A stretch of DNA of 64,000 nt, taken from the NCBI GenBank assembly GCA_937862885.1, contig CALMEE010000127.1:1-64000 (forward strand), in the 5' to 3' direction. The translations under genes were made by a program, and so were the position numbers. The DNA comes from an uncultured Planctomycetaceae bacterium. Lineage in GTDB: Bacteria > Planctomycetota > Planctomycetia > Pirellulales > Pirellulaceae. Of this stretch, positions 37,201 through 45,795 are shown piece after piece. Each line of letters opens with the position of its first letter. Position 1 is the stretch's first letter. The notes beneath the pieces were generated by a model that was not told where the DNA came from, searched no databases, and saw only the letters and a program-made list of their open reading frames with translations.

Positions 37201-37439
37201 GCTCCCAAGATCCTCTCAACTTTCCGATTCGATTGAACAATCGATTGAGCGGATTGGTTGGTGTTGTGGCGGCTGGCGACAATCGCCCCACAGTCCAATC
37301 GTATGAAGTCCGCGATGAGATCGTCAAACTCATCGATGTCGAATTAGAAAAGCTTGAACAGATCATCGGTCACGATTTACGAGCGTTGAATGACGCGTAT
37401 CGCGATGCCGCAGGACCCATAATTTTCGTCGACGAATAA
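34245..37439 (+). CDS. Large secreted BNR/sortilin-type beta-propeller protein
   Basis: About 1064 residues. A signal peptide (VRNLFQQLILVCCGVAIPVSA) is followed by a series of Asp-box/BNR repeats such as GVWKTSDGGSSW, GMWKSMDGGKTW, GVFRSKDGGKTW and GLFRSDDAGQTW, which build a VPS10/sortilin-like propeller. The last 150 residues contain a predicted coiled coil (FDLLIEIRDKLSETHRAIKKI and QISGLHQRIK). I set the start at 34245 because GGAG lies 9 bases upstream and the signal peptide follows directly. The family is often annotated as glycosyl hydrolase, but no catalytic residues are evident, so binding or hydrolysis of an extracellular polymer is unproved. Confidence 0.8.
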   Translation: MTVVRNLFQQLILVCCGVAIPVSAANSYVVKPDTSAWDQLTGTMSYRSIGPFRGGRSAACVGVKAKPNEFLFGATGGGVWKTSDGGSSWFNISDGFFGGSIGAVAIADSDPNVIYVGGGEKTVRGNVSHGDGMWKSMDGGKTWSFIGLEDSQFIPRIRIHPQNPDVVYVAALGHLFGPNQQRGVFRSKDGGKTWERVLFVNDEAGAVDLIIDPNNPRILYATIWQVKRTPYSLESGGPASGIWKSVDSGDTWTEITRNSGLPSGLVGIIGVAVSPVNSDRVWAQVEAEDGGLFRSDDAGQTWRRVNQDRNLRQRAWYYTRVYAGPQDIDEVYVLNVQFWRSLDGGSTFKSISTPHGDHHDLWIDPNDPDRMIIADDGGAQVSFNRGETFSTYMNQPTSQFYRVTTDNHFPYRIYGAQQDNSTVRIFHRSDAFSITEQDWEPTAGGESGHLAPHPTDPDIVYGGSYGGYLTMLNHRTKAIRNVHVWPDNPMGHGAGTLRYRFQWNFPIHFSPHNPERLYAAANVLFVTEDGGESWQQLSPDLTRNDQSKLGPSGGPITKDNTSVEYYCTIFAFAESSHEEGVLWVGSDDGLIHISRDAGASWENVTPSEMPEWAQVNSIEVHPFEPGGLYVAATRYKLDDFRPYLFKTVDYGKTWTRINEGIDRQHFTRVVRADPVRRGLLFAGTERGMYISLNDGHVWRPFQLDLPIVPITDLAIKENDLIVATQGRSFYVLDDLTPLHQWDEHALSNQAATILQPRPTYRMRGGGSGKATLTAGANPPAGVTFRIYLKENPTQPMQLVIIDEQGGVPTTFSTDAKRDKGETAMTLKAGFNTVYWDMSYPRADTFDGMVLWGGGTNGPRAVPGTYRAILSPVSTQVNTLDANETDASPAADQVSHSIEFEIRIDPRATASIDDLQKQFDLLIEIRDKLSETHRAIKKIRDIKQQISGLHQRIKDNSLYKDIVDQGNAILTQLTHIEEELYQTRMQSSQDPLNFPIRLNNRLSGLVGVVAAGDNRPTVQSYEVRDEIVKLIDVELEKLEQIIGHDLRALNDAYRDAAGPIIFVDE

Positions 37440-37593
37440 TCGCAATTTGTCAATTAGCGTTCGTTAAACGTAGGCGAAATTAACATCGGCTATCGAGATT
37501 TTGGTTGTGTAGGCGTAGATGGTTTGGTTTGCTTGCCACGTTAGGAAATGAGGAACGATTGTTTACCACCTTTTGTTGCCGTCAAAACACGAT

Positions 37594-39984
37594 ATGCGAC
37601 TAACGTTACGAAATTTACTGGAATTACTGGACCAGACGGGCTGGGGCGAATCCGCAAGGGAAGCGTTGCGCGAAAACATCCGGGAACCTAATCGCGCAAG
37701 AATTTGGATTGATCGAGTCCGCGCGGTTCGCTCTAATCCGCAACTAAAAATCAACCTGGATGGCCTGCGGCAATTGGAAAACTCTGGTTCGCATAACATC
37801 AATAGTCTGGCAGCATTTCTAGATCGCAAACTTGATTCGGCCTCCGTGAACGAATTGGAGCAATTCATTTTGCAAAATGATCTATTGCTCAAAGATCTTA
37901 TTCTTAGCGATATTGCAATACGCTACGCAAGTAAAACTAGGTCGTCGATTCCCGTTGAGATGCGTCAGGCCATTTATCGGTTGTCCGAAGCCAACGGACA
38001 TTCATCGCGTGCAGAACCTAATGGCGGCGGAGAACAATTGGAGAAATGGCAGGAAGACACCATTGATTTCTCCAATAAATCAAAACACAAACATGACAAC
38101 TCGAAGCCTGTTGGAAAGTCGGTCCCAACAGGCAATTCTGATGGCGAACCGGTTTTGATCGGCAAGAATGATCGACCGCAGAACTTAGCTGAGCGAAAAA
38201 CCTTGCTTCCTTTGGCGCTCACGCTTGCCTTGGCGTTTGTCGTGTGCGGTTCCTTTGTTGCCGGCTGGTGGTTTGCGAATCGGTTCTCCAACCCGAGTGT
38301 TGAAAACACTAATCGGCCGAATGACCAGTTAGCTTTAACGTTCGACAAAGGATCAGAATCGGACGACAAGCCGGATGCAACTATTTTACCCCTCGATCAA
38401 TCAGCTGTTGAAGACAATCGAATAAGGCGTGAGGAAGAACAGGTAAGCCCGCTTGTTCAAGACCAAAAGCCCGATGATTCGACAAACACTGATGCGACTG
38501 AATCCGACGCAAACCTGAATCGCGATGAAGCAACAACACAAGTTCCAGATGAGGTTGCTGCAATTGGAGGTGGCGAAGAACCCAAATTGAGTGATGAAGG
38601 GTCGGAGAGTCAAGCTCAACTCGTCGCCACAATTAAGCTTGGCGAAGAGGTCGCCGTCGTCACCAGTGAGAATGAGCCGTTGGCGTTGTTGACGTCGGCA
38701 ATCGAAACTGCGGCAGCTGGAGTTCCAATCGATCTTAATGTGGGGTCCGAGATCAACTTGGAAAATGCGCATTGGGTTGTGGCTAGTCCCAAACAGATTC
38801 TTCGCCAGAATCAACCGCTGTTTGTGCTGCGCGGTGCGCGTCCGGAATTTCATTTTGATGGTGGTGCTGCCGTCCGCATGTATGGACCGACTTGGGCCAC
38901 AATTAATGATCAAGTGCAAGCCGGCTTGAATCTTCAATCTGGTCGGGTTTTGCTTCGTGCAAATGCGGCGGGGCAAACAGTAGATCTCGGTACGCGGTTC
39001 GGGATTATTCGCCTAGAACTGATCGAGAATGCCACTGAAATCGCCGTTGATACGTTTTCATACTATCCTCCGGGCGTAAGTCTTGATGCTGATCAGGAGC
39101 AGCACATCCTGCAAGTTCTGGTTATGCGCGGCAGCACAAATATCGCTGCTTTGCAGGGGACCCATAACGACGACGAATCACGTGTTTCGATCGTCTTGTC
39201 GCGCAATCAGGCCATGGAATATATGTACCAGGGAGCAATCCCAATTGACCAACCGGCGCAGCCGCGATTTGGCACCTTCATAGGCAAACCAACTTGGATG
39301 GATAACGAACCAGCGAGTTCTTTGACGATGGCCATGGACCAAATGAAGCTGGAGTTTCGGCCAGGATTTCAGGTGGTGACTCAGTTGGAAGAGTTCCTGA
39401 ATCACCGAAGAGATGAGGTGCATGTGCTAAGCCTGCAGAATTTGGTTAGCTTGGGATATTACCATTACGTCGTCGATTTTTTTGATGCGGCACGTTACCG
39501 AAACCATTGGAGCGAATTGCTGCACACCTTGCGGCACGACCTTTTCCAAACTCCAGGCGGCGGAGATGCCCTAAAATTTGCCTTGGATGCATCTGGTTCG
39601 CTGGGTAATGAATACTACAAATTACTCACGGGATATTCAGTCGAGGAAATTAACGAGCGTTCGAACGCGGCCAAGCAATCCGAGGCGGCTGCTCATTTGG
39701 TTGACTTGTTACAACACGATAAGTTGGCCGTTCGCGTTTTGGCTTTAGAGAATTTGCGTTTGATTACTGGAGAGACTCATTTGCTTCGCCCGGATCTTGA
39801 TCTTGAGCGAAGAAAAAAGCGGGTCAAGAAATGGCAAACGGTCGAGGTTGAGTACGCACGAGCGCCAGGGCCCGAAGTCGTGTGGCTGGAACCAATTGAC
39901 CCAAGTACCATCTTAAAGTCGAAACCAGAGGCAAATGTTGGCGACGACGAGCCTTCGGACGATGAGATAGACATCGACGGTTGA
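37594..39984 (+). CDS. Membrane protein with FecR-like periplasmic domain
   Basis: About 796 residues. The first 200 are a helical cytoplasmic part with no anti-sigma zinc finger. One membrane segment (LALTLALAFVVCGSFVAGWW) lies near 205-225. A long acidic, low-complexity linker follows, then a beta-rich FecR-like region (HFDGGAAVRMYGPTWATINDQ, LNLQSGRVLLRANAAG, VDLGTRFGIIRLELIENATEIAVDTF). The C-terminal 200 residues are helical and end in an acidic tail. FecR-type proteins transduce outer signals to ECF sigma factors, but no sigma factor gene is beside it. I take the ATG at 37594 because the more upstream start is a TTG. Confidence 0.6.
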   Translation: MRLTLRNLLELLDQTGWGESAREALRENIREPNRARIWIDRVRAVRSNPQLKINLDGLRQLENSGSHNINSLAAFLDRKLDSASVNELEQFILQNDLLLKDLILSDIAIRYASKTRSSIPVEMRQAIYRLSEANGHSSRAEPNGGGEQLEKWQEDTIDFSNKSKHKHDNSKPVGKSVPTGNSDGEPVLIGKNDRPQNLAERKTLLPLALTLALAFVVCGSFVAGWWFANRFSNPSVENTNRPNDQLALTFDKGSESDDKPDATILPLDQSAVEDNRIRREEEQVSPLVQDQKPDDSTNTDATESDANLNRDEATTQVPDEVAAIGGGEEPKLSDEGSESQAQLVATIKLGEEVAVVTSENEPLALLTSAIETAAAGVPIDLNVGSEINLENAHWVVASPKQILRQNQPLFVLRGARPEFHFDGGAAVRMYGPTWATINDQVQAGLNLQSGRVLLRANAAGQTVDLGTRFGIIRLELIENATEIAVDTFSYYPPGVSLDADQEQHILQVLVMRGSTNIAALQGTHNDDESRVSIVLSRNQAMEYMYQGAIPIDQPAQPRFGTFIGKPTWMDNEPASSLTMAMDQMKLEFRPGFQVVTQLEEFLNHRRDEVHVLSLQNLVSLGYYHYVVDFFDAARYRNHWSELLHTLRHDLFQTPGGGDALKFALDASGSLGNEYYKLLTGYSVEEINERSNAAKQSEAAAHLVDLLQHDKLAVRVLALENLRLITGETHLLRPDLDLERRKKRVKKWQTVEVEYARAPGPEVVWLEPIDPSTILKSKPEANVGDDEPSDDEIDIDG

Positions 39985-40557
39985 AGTCGGTTGCAAGTTC
40001 TTTTGACCGTGGATTCTCGATTGTTGGCGGAGTTACTTCGACAATTTTCTAGCTAACCTGTCCTATCGTAATGAACTGCGTTTGCAACCGGTTTCGAATG
40101 CTTCCTTGCTTTTTAAGTGTCAGTTTGCAGGATTGAGCGTCTTAGCCTTGGTAACGGATGCAACTTTAGAATTTTTCTTTTTGGCGTTTTAATTTACGCT
40201 AAACTTGACTTGTCGGCTTCGTTTGACCACTACATTTTGCTGTAAGTGGTTCTCAGACAACAACTTGTAGATGTAATTCTCGATTTGACTGGTCAAGCCA
40301 GCATACGTTGATAAAATATGCCTCTCCGACGAATTACGGCTGGTCGGCTTAGAAATAGTTCGCTGGCTGAAAAGTTTGTGCCGAACTTTAATTAAGTCTG
40401 CGGTTCGGAATTTCTCCACTTCGCCATTGTGGTCGCATTCGTGGCTCCGAAAAATTTCGGTCCACTTTTGCGGTCAGGGTTCTTGAAGATGGCGGGACAA
40501 GAGTCTGAGGAAGTCTGTCTGGTTGTTCCACAGGGATTTTCGTTTTAGCGGTCGTCG
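39985..40557. other. Intergenic region upstream of rpe
   Basis: No gene recognised. A 76-codon minus-strand frame has no ribosome site or motif. Promoters for the rpe-accD-cls run probably lie at the right end. Confidence 0.45.
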
Positions 40558-41271
40558 ATGAGTAGACGTGAGCGTGTCCAAGAAGTTCGCAGAGACGGAT
40601 TGCAATTGTTGCCTTCCTTGTTGTTGTGTGACTTTGCCAATCTAGGTGCGGAAATTCACGCGATGGAAGACGCCGGGATACAAGTTTTGCATCTCGACGT
40701 GATGGATGGTGATTTTGTTCCCAACTTTACCTACGGCATGCCCATTGTTGAGGCGATTCGTCGTGTAACTGACTTAGTGCTCGATGTTCATTTAATGATC
40801 AGTAAACCTGAAAGGTATCTTGGAGCATTTTATGATGCTGGCGCGGATGTGATTACTTTTCATGCGGAAGCCGTGGATGACCCGCTGCCACTATTGCGGA
40901 GGATTCGCAAACTGGGTGCTGCCAGCGGTTTGGCAATTAACCCCCAGACGACGGTGGCATCCGTTGCCCATGCGATTGAAGAATGCGACCTTGTCTTGCC
41001 CATGAGTATCCAACCAGGATTTGGCGGTCAAGAGTTTCAAGGCGAGGTGCTCACGAAATTTGCGGAACTGAAGGAACTAGCTGGTCCGTCATTGATTTTG
41101 GAGATCGATGGCGGCGTTAATAAACAGACAATAACACGATGTATCGAAGCCGGTGCCGAATGGTTTGTCGCCGGTTCGGCGATTTTTAAACAAAAAGATT
41201 ACACGCTCGCGATAAGGGACCTGACGCAATCATTTGGCGTTAGTAATCGTGGCGTAGATCAAATAAATTAA
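40558..41271 (+). CDS. rpe: Ribulose-phosphate 3-epimerase
   Basis: Interconverts ribulose-5-phosphate and xylulose-5-phosphate in the pentose phosphate cycle. The TIM-barrel motifs are clear: LPSLLLCDFANL, HLDVMDGDFVPNFTYG (metal-binding H and D), DVHLMISKPE, TFHAEA, MSIQPGFGGQEF and LEIDGGVN. Length of 237 residues has about 15 extra at the N-terminus, so translation might begin a little later. The next gene starts 11 bases after its stop, indicating co-transcription with the degenerate histidine-phosphatase homologue. Confidence 0.95.
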   Translation: MSRRERVQEVRRDGLQLLPSLLLCDFANLGAEIHAMEDAGIQVLHLDVMDGDFVPNFTYGMPIVEAIRRVTDLVLDVHLMISKPERYLGAFYDAGADVITFHAEAVDDPLPLLRRIRKLGAASGLAINPQTTVASVAHAIEECDLVLPMSIQPGFGGQEFQGEVLTKFAELKELAGPSLILEIDGGVNKQTITRCIEAGAEWFVAGSAIFKQKDYTLAIRDLTQSFGVSNRGVDQIN

Positions 41272-41282
41272 GCGTAGATTCA

Positions 41283-41849
41283 ATGTTAAGGTTATTATTG
41301 GTACGTCCGGGCTTGACGGATTTTGATGAGCAAAAGCGCATAAAGGGCGCATTAGATATGCCTTTGAACGTCGCAGGTTTGCGCGAGGTTGAACAGGCGG
41401 TATTGGCGCTGGCACAGGAACAACTCGATTTGGTCTATTCGTCGCCGTGTCGAGCAGCCGTGCAGACAGCGGAATTGCTGGCCAAGCAACGCGACCTCCG
41501 AGTCAAGGTCGCGAAGGATCTGAGAAATTTGGATCGTGGATTGTGGAGTGGCAAGACAATCGAAGAAATGAAGAACAACCAGCCCACGATCTATCGCCAA
41601 TGGCTCGAGAATCCGGAATCCATTTGTCCGCCCGGCGGTGAGACGATTGGCGAGGCTCGGGAGAGAGTTGCCAAGTTCTTGGCGAAATTATTACGCAAGC
41701 ATCGCAATGCAACGATTGCCTTAGTCGTTTCGGAACCGCTGCTTTCAATCATCCGTCTTGTCGCAAAAGCCAGCGATACGATCGGAAATTTGTGGGAGGT
41801 CGAATGTTGCTGCTCGGGATGGGAATGGATCGAAGTTCCCTCGAAATGA
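41283..41849 (+). CDS. Degenerate histidine-phosphatase-superfamily protein
   Basis: A 188-residue protein that follows the phosphoglycerate mutase/histidine phosphatase fold: LLLVRPGLTDFD at the start, SSPCRAAVQTAE in the middle, NLDRGLWSG, PPGGETIGEARERV, then ALVVSEPLLSIIR. In active enzymes the first motif is RHG and the last is SHG. Here both histidines are gone: position 9 is proline and the S-H-G is S-E-P (150-152), while the binding arginines R8 and R57 and the glutamate E120 remain. This suggests a catalytically dead, ligand-binding or regulatory homologue, or an unusual chemistry. It sits between rpe and accD. Confidence 0.8.
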   Translation: MLRLLLVRPGLTDFDEQKRIKGALDMPLNVAGLREVEQAVLALAQEQLDLVYSSPCRAAVQTAELLAKQRDLRVKVAKDLRNLDRGLWSGKTIEEMKNNQPTIYRQWLENPESICPPGGETIGEARERVAKFLAKLLRKHRNATIALVVSEPLLSIIRLVAKASDTIGNLWEVECCCSGWEWIEVPSK

Positions 41850-42284
41850 TTCAGTACCTAGCGGCACTCGCTATTCCATAAGCTAAAGCGATCACATTCT
41901 CTGGAACGAACCTTGCACGGCCCTCCCGGCAACCTAACTCGGATCGGATACGCGACAATTTTCAATTCTCACACAGACGAACGGCAACTGAGCGTACGAT
42001 GCCGGTGTATCCTGGGCGATCAATGCCATGCTTCAGAAACCGTGGCGATTTTCCGTCCTATTCTGGGAATCCCAATGGAACCCACCCTGCGCTTGCGGTA
42101 GAATGTTTTTGAAGGGGCAAGGGAACAAAACACTTCATGCAGCCAGTTGACGTCCACGTTCGACTGATCGGCATCGGAATGCTTGCCCGAGCGGTGCCTG
42201 TTCATGCGTAACAGTGTGGATAAAGCATATCGATTTTTGCTCAACAATTGGCGGCATTTTCTAAGTCATTGGATCAAGGAAAAA
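41850..42284. other. Intergenic region between the phosphatase homologue and accD
   Basis: No convincing gene. An in-frame upstream extension of accD from a TTG covers its right end but has no ribosome site. The accD promoter may lie here. Confidence 0.45.
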
Positions 42285-43130
42285 ATGTCAACGTCTGAAA
42301 CTGACTTTAGTGAAGAACTAGCTGCAAGGCGAAAAAAGGGAATTCCGCCGGGGCTGTGGGTGGCTTGTCCAGGTTGCAAGAAAGCAATATTTCGCAAAGA
42401 AATTGATAAACGCCTCGGCGTTTGTCCGGAATGCGATTTTCACTATTACGTTTCGGCGAAAACGAGACTGGAGCAATTGCTTGACGAAGGGACATTTGTC
42501 GAGTGCGACAATAACCTGTTGCCTGTTGACCCACTGACGTTTGCTGATCAAAAACCCTATGTCGAGCGTCTCAAGGCGGAACAGAAGAAAACTGGATTGA
42601 CGGATGCAGTAATAACGGGTACGGGCATGATCAGGGCTCGTCGAGTGGCAATCGGCGTCACTGACTCTGCATTTATCATGGGCAGCATGGGGTCTGTGGT
42701 TGGCGAACGCCTGGCTAGATTGGTGGAACGCGCCGAGGTACAGAAACTTCCTCTGATTATTGTGTCGGCTTCAGGGGGCGGAGCACGCATGCACGAAGGG
42801 ATCCTGTCCTTGATGCAAATGGCCAAAGTTTCAGCGGCATTGGCACGCTTCGATCAGGCCGGTGGATTGTTTATCAGTGTGTTAACGAATCCGACCATGG
42901 GGGGCGTGGCCGCCAGTTTCGCTTCATTGGGCGATGTCATTATCGCTGAACCGAAAGCGCTGATTGGCTTTGCTGGTCCTCGCACGATTGAAGCGACAAT
43001 TCGCATGAAATTGCCGAACGATTTTCAGACCAGCGAGTTCCTGTTGGAGCACGGCTACATCGATCGAATCGTGCGTCGGCCTAATCTCAAATCTGAAATT
43101 GCGCGCATTATTGACTACTGCCACGGCTAA
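42285..43130 (+). CDS. accD: Acetyl-CoA carboxylase carboxyltransferase subunit beta
   Basis: Transfers carboxyl from carboxybiotin to acetyl-CoA to form malonyl-CoA. A four-cysteine zinc ribbon at C28, C31, C47 and C50 (CPGC, CPEC) precedes the crotonase-type carboxyltransferase domain with [38 protein letters not shown] and [14 protein letters not shown] place the start at the ATG at 42285, directly after a good AAGGA site. A further 34 codons from an upstream TTG lack one and are not homologous to the family. About 281 residues is the expected length. accA, accB and accC are not in the window. Confidence 0.95.
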   Translation: MSTSETDFSEELAARRKKGIPPGLWVACPGCKKAIFRKEIDKRLGVCPECDFHYYVSAKTRLEQLLDEGTFVECDNNLLPVDPLTFADQKPYVERLKAEQKKTGLTDAVITGTGMIRARRVAIGVTDSAFIMGSMGSVVGERLARLVERAEVQKLPLIIVSASGGGARMHEGILSLMQMAKVSAALARFDQAGGLFISVLTNPTMGGVAASFASLGDVIIAEPKALIGFAGPRTIEATIRMKLPNDFQTSEFLLEHGYIDRIVRRPNLKSEIARIIDYCHG

Positions 43131-43216
43131 GTCGGAAGTCCATTATCCAATCTATTGAATTGAAAGTCGTGCTGCGGTTTGTCGTCAGTTTACAGTTCTT
43201 GAGTTAGAATAGATGC

Positions 43217-44116
43217 ATGAGCTTGTTCGATAAGTTGAAGGGGATTTTTACCGGCGGGTCCGCCTCGAAGCGCTTGGATGTGAGCAGTCGGTTCAAGTTC
43301 GAACGCCATGCGTTTACGGGCACGATGTCTAAGTTTCGTGTCGCCAGAGAAATCAAGACGGGCAAGTTATTTGGAATTAAGTTTCTGGACCAAGAAAAGC
43401 TGGAGGTTTTTCGCGCGCGGTTTAAAGGACTGAATAAGCCCGAAGAAGGCGAAATCGCGATGCAGATGGAGCACCCCTACATTGTCAAAACGTATGAGTA
43501 TGGTCTGACCACGTCGGGTGAAGAATACATACTGATGGAGTATATCGACGGTCCTGGACTCAACACGTTGATCAGCGAACGCAGCCAAAAATTGGATGGC
43601 CACCAATTGGAATTTATCAGGCAAATGGCGGAGGCGATTCAAGCATTGCATGACGCGGGCTTTATTCACCGGGATATCTGCCCACGCAATTTTATCGTTA
43701 ACCGCGACATGAAATGGTTGAAATTGATTGATTTTGGGTTGACCGTGCCAAATACGCCGCCGTTTCGTTTGCCGGGCAACCGCACGGGAACTCCCCAATA
43801 CATGGCACCCGAAATCGTACGCAGGCGAGATACCGATCATACAGTCGACATTTTTGCGTTTGGCGTCAGTGCCTATCGCTTGTTGACGTTTGAACATCCC
43901 TGGGGTTCGACGGAGACCTCGGGTCTTGCAGCGCTTGCACATGATTCCAAAGCGCATCAGCCAATCGAGATCCATCGGCCCGATATCGATCCCGTTTTGG
44001 CTAATGCCATCCACAAGTGCCTTAAAGCTAAGCCCGAGAATCGGATGCAATCGGCCAAACTCTTTTTGCATGCAATTCGCGATGTGGAATCGGCCTTCGT
44101 CCCGAGTCGAACTTGA
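43217..44116 (+). CDS. Serine/threonine protein kinase (Hanks type)
   Basis: A 299-residue soluble kinase without transmembrane or extra sensor domain. Catalytic elements are present: ATP-site lysine K55 in FGIKFLD, HRD (151-153) with D153 and N158 in the loop HRDICPRN (an ICPRN variant of LKPEN), D172 in DFG, and APE (197-199). The first glycine-rich loop is weak. It follows accD by 86 bases and precedes cardiolipin synthase by 68 bases, all on the plus strand. Planctomycetes encode many such kinases. Substrates are unknown, but a link to lipid synthesis is suggested by position only. Confidence 0.88.
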   Translation: MSLFDKLKGIFTGGSASKRLDVSSRFKFERHAFTGTMSKFRVAREIKTGKLFGIKFLDQEKLEVFRARFKGLNKPEEGEIAMQMEHPYIVKTYEYGLTTSGEEYILMEYIDGPGLNTLISERSQKLDGHQLEFIRQMAEAIQALHDAGFIHRDICPRNFIVNRDMKWLKLIDFGLTVPNTPPFRLPGNRTGTPQYMAPEIVRRRDTDHTVDIFAFGVSAYRLLTFEHPWGSTETSGLAALAHDSKAHQPIEIHRPDIDPVLANAIHKCLKAKPENRMQSAKLFLHAIRDVESAFVPSRT

Positions 44117-44184
44117 AAGCATATTTGATCAAACCACAATGCTTGTCTGAACTTGAGTAAAAGCGATGTGGTGGGAAGGCGTGT

Positions 44185-45642
44185 GTGACTGAATACCTGC
44201 AAACGGCTTGGCCAATACTTCTTGCACTGGTTGAACGAGGGATCGCCATAGGTGCGGGATTACACGTCTTGCTAAACAAGCGTGATTCACGGGCGACGAT
44301 TTCTTGGGTTGGCTTGATTTGGCTGGCACCTGTTATCGGCTCGCTGCTCTATTTTGTATTGGGCATCAATCGCATCGCGCGGAAGGGCACGAAGCTACAA
44401 AACCACATCGATGCCATGTTCCAACGTCTGAATAAGCACCAGGCACTTGAGCAGGAACGAGTTGCTGTCGAGACCTTGGAAGAATTGGCGCAATACCGGC
44501 CCTTAAAAGAACTAGTGGGCAGATTGACATCTCGACCGCTCACCTACGGAAACCACGTCATACCTTTGTTTAATGGGGATGAAGCCTATCCGGTAATGCT
44601 GGCGGCAATTGCGTCGGCACAGAAATCAATTTCTTTGGTGACGTACATTTTTGACTACGATGCGACCGGCCGCGAATTCGTCGAGGCATTAGTTGCCGCG
44701 CATCATCGCGGTGTTAAGGTGCGAGTTCTGATTGACGGCGTTGGATCACGATATTCGCGTCCCAATACCCTGAAACTCTTGCGACGGCACGGTGTCCCGA
44801 GTGCAGCTTTTTTGCCAACCTTTGCTCCAGGTGGATTTGCCTATGCGAATCTGAGAAACCATCGCAAGATTATGGTCATCGATGGTTGTACAGGATTTAC
44901 TGGAGGCATGAACATCCGCGAGGGTTGTCGCGTCGAGCGGGCGACCAAGCATTTAGTTCAGGACATGCATTTCAAAATTGCGGGACCGGTTGTCGCGCAT
45001 TTGCAAAAGACGTTTTTGGCTGATTGGGCATTTGCTGCAGGAGAGTTACTCGATGGCGACGAATGGTTGTTGCAAGATTATGCGCCAGCGGGGTTGACGT
45101 TTGCGCGAGGTGTTCCGGAGGGACCGGACGAAGATTCGGAAAAGCTGGTTTACACCATGATCGAAGCGATCAACATCGCACGCAAGCGAATTGTCGTCAC
45201 AACTCCCTACTTTTTGCCCGAACAATTCATGCTCTACGCAATCGGTGCGGCCGCCATGCGCGGCGTCGAAGTAGAATTTGTTGTTCCAGAAAAGAACAAT
45301 CTGCGTTTCGTGCAATGGGCATCTAGTTCGTCACTGTACAGCGTATTAGAAATGGGCTGCCGCGTATTCTTGTCGCCACCGCCATTCGATCATAGTAAGC
45401 TCATGTTGGTCGATGACGCCTGGGTCTTATTTGGTTCAACAAATTGGGATCCGCGCAGTTTTCATTTGAACTTCGAATTTAACGTCGAATGCTATGATAC
45501 TGAACTTAATCGCCGCTTAACCAAAATTATTGACATGAAAATTGCCCATTGTCGCGAGATCACCTTGGAGACATTAGAAAAGCGGAGTTTCCCTGTCAAA
45601 GTCCGCGATGGCCTAGCTCGACTGCTGACGCCCTATCTTTGA
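44185..45642 (+). CDS. cls: Cardiolipin synthase (phospholipase D superfamily)
   Basis: Condenses phosphatidylglycerol to cardiolipin in the membrane. Two N-terminal membrane segments (ILLALVERGIAIGAGLHVLL and WVGLIWLAPVIGSLLYFVLG) are followed by two HKD motifs, HRKIMVID and HSKLMLVD, each with its downstream GGMNI or GSTNWDPRS. This is the ClsA-type layout at 485 residues. The start codon is GTG with GGAAGG upstream. It closes the run rpe-phosphatase-accD-kinase-cls. Confidence 0.93.
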   Translation: MTEYLQTAWPILLALVERGIAIGAGLHVLLNKRDSRATISWVGLIWLAPVIGSLLYFVLGINRIARKGTKLQNHIDAMFQRLNKHQALEQERVAVETLEELAQYRPLKELVGRLTSRPLTYGNHVIPLFNGDEAYPVMLAAIASAQKSISLVTYIFDYDATGREFVEALVAAHHRGVKVRVLIDGVGSRYSRPNTLKLLRRHGVPSAAFLPTFAPGGFAYANLRNHRKIMVIDGCTGFTGGMNIREGCRVERATKHLVQDMHFKIAGPVVAHLQKTFLADWAFAAGELLDGDEWLLQDYAPAGLTFARGVPEGPDEDSEKLVYTMIEAINIARKRIVVTTPYFLPEQFMLYAIGAAAMRGVEVEFVVPEKNNLRFVQWASSSSLYSVLEMGCRVFLSPPPFDHSKLMLVDDAWVLFGSTNWDPRSFHLNFEFNVECYDTELNRRLTKIIDMKIAHCREITLETLEKRSFPVKVRDGLARLLTPYL

Positions 45643-45767
45643 TCTGCACCCGGCAATCACGAGAACAAATTACTTTTTTCGGCTCCGTCCTAAGTCCAGC
45701 GATTTTTGAGCGCGACAGTGAACGAGCTACACAGCGTCAAACGACACGAGGCCCACCACAACAATTC

Positions 45768-45795
45768 GGCTCACCGTCTTTCGGTTTTTTAGAGC
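45768..45795 (+). terminator. Possible terminator between convergent cls and tadZ
   Basis: A small stem ACCG/CGGT (loop TCTTT) is followed by six T residues on the plus strand, inside an outer GGCTC/GAGCC pairing. It fits a terminator after cls, but the stem is short and it abuts the tadZ stop. Confidence 0.3.

Noticed and set aside
40189..40419. 76-codon minus-strand frame upstream of rpe
   Set aside because: AT-rich stretch without ribosome site or family resemblance.
42183..42284. Upstream extension of accD from a TTG
   Set aside because: The ATG at 42285 has a good ribosome site and the family normally starts just before the zinc ribbon.
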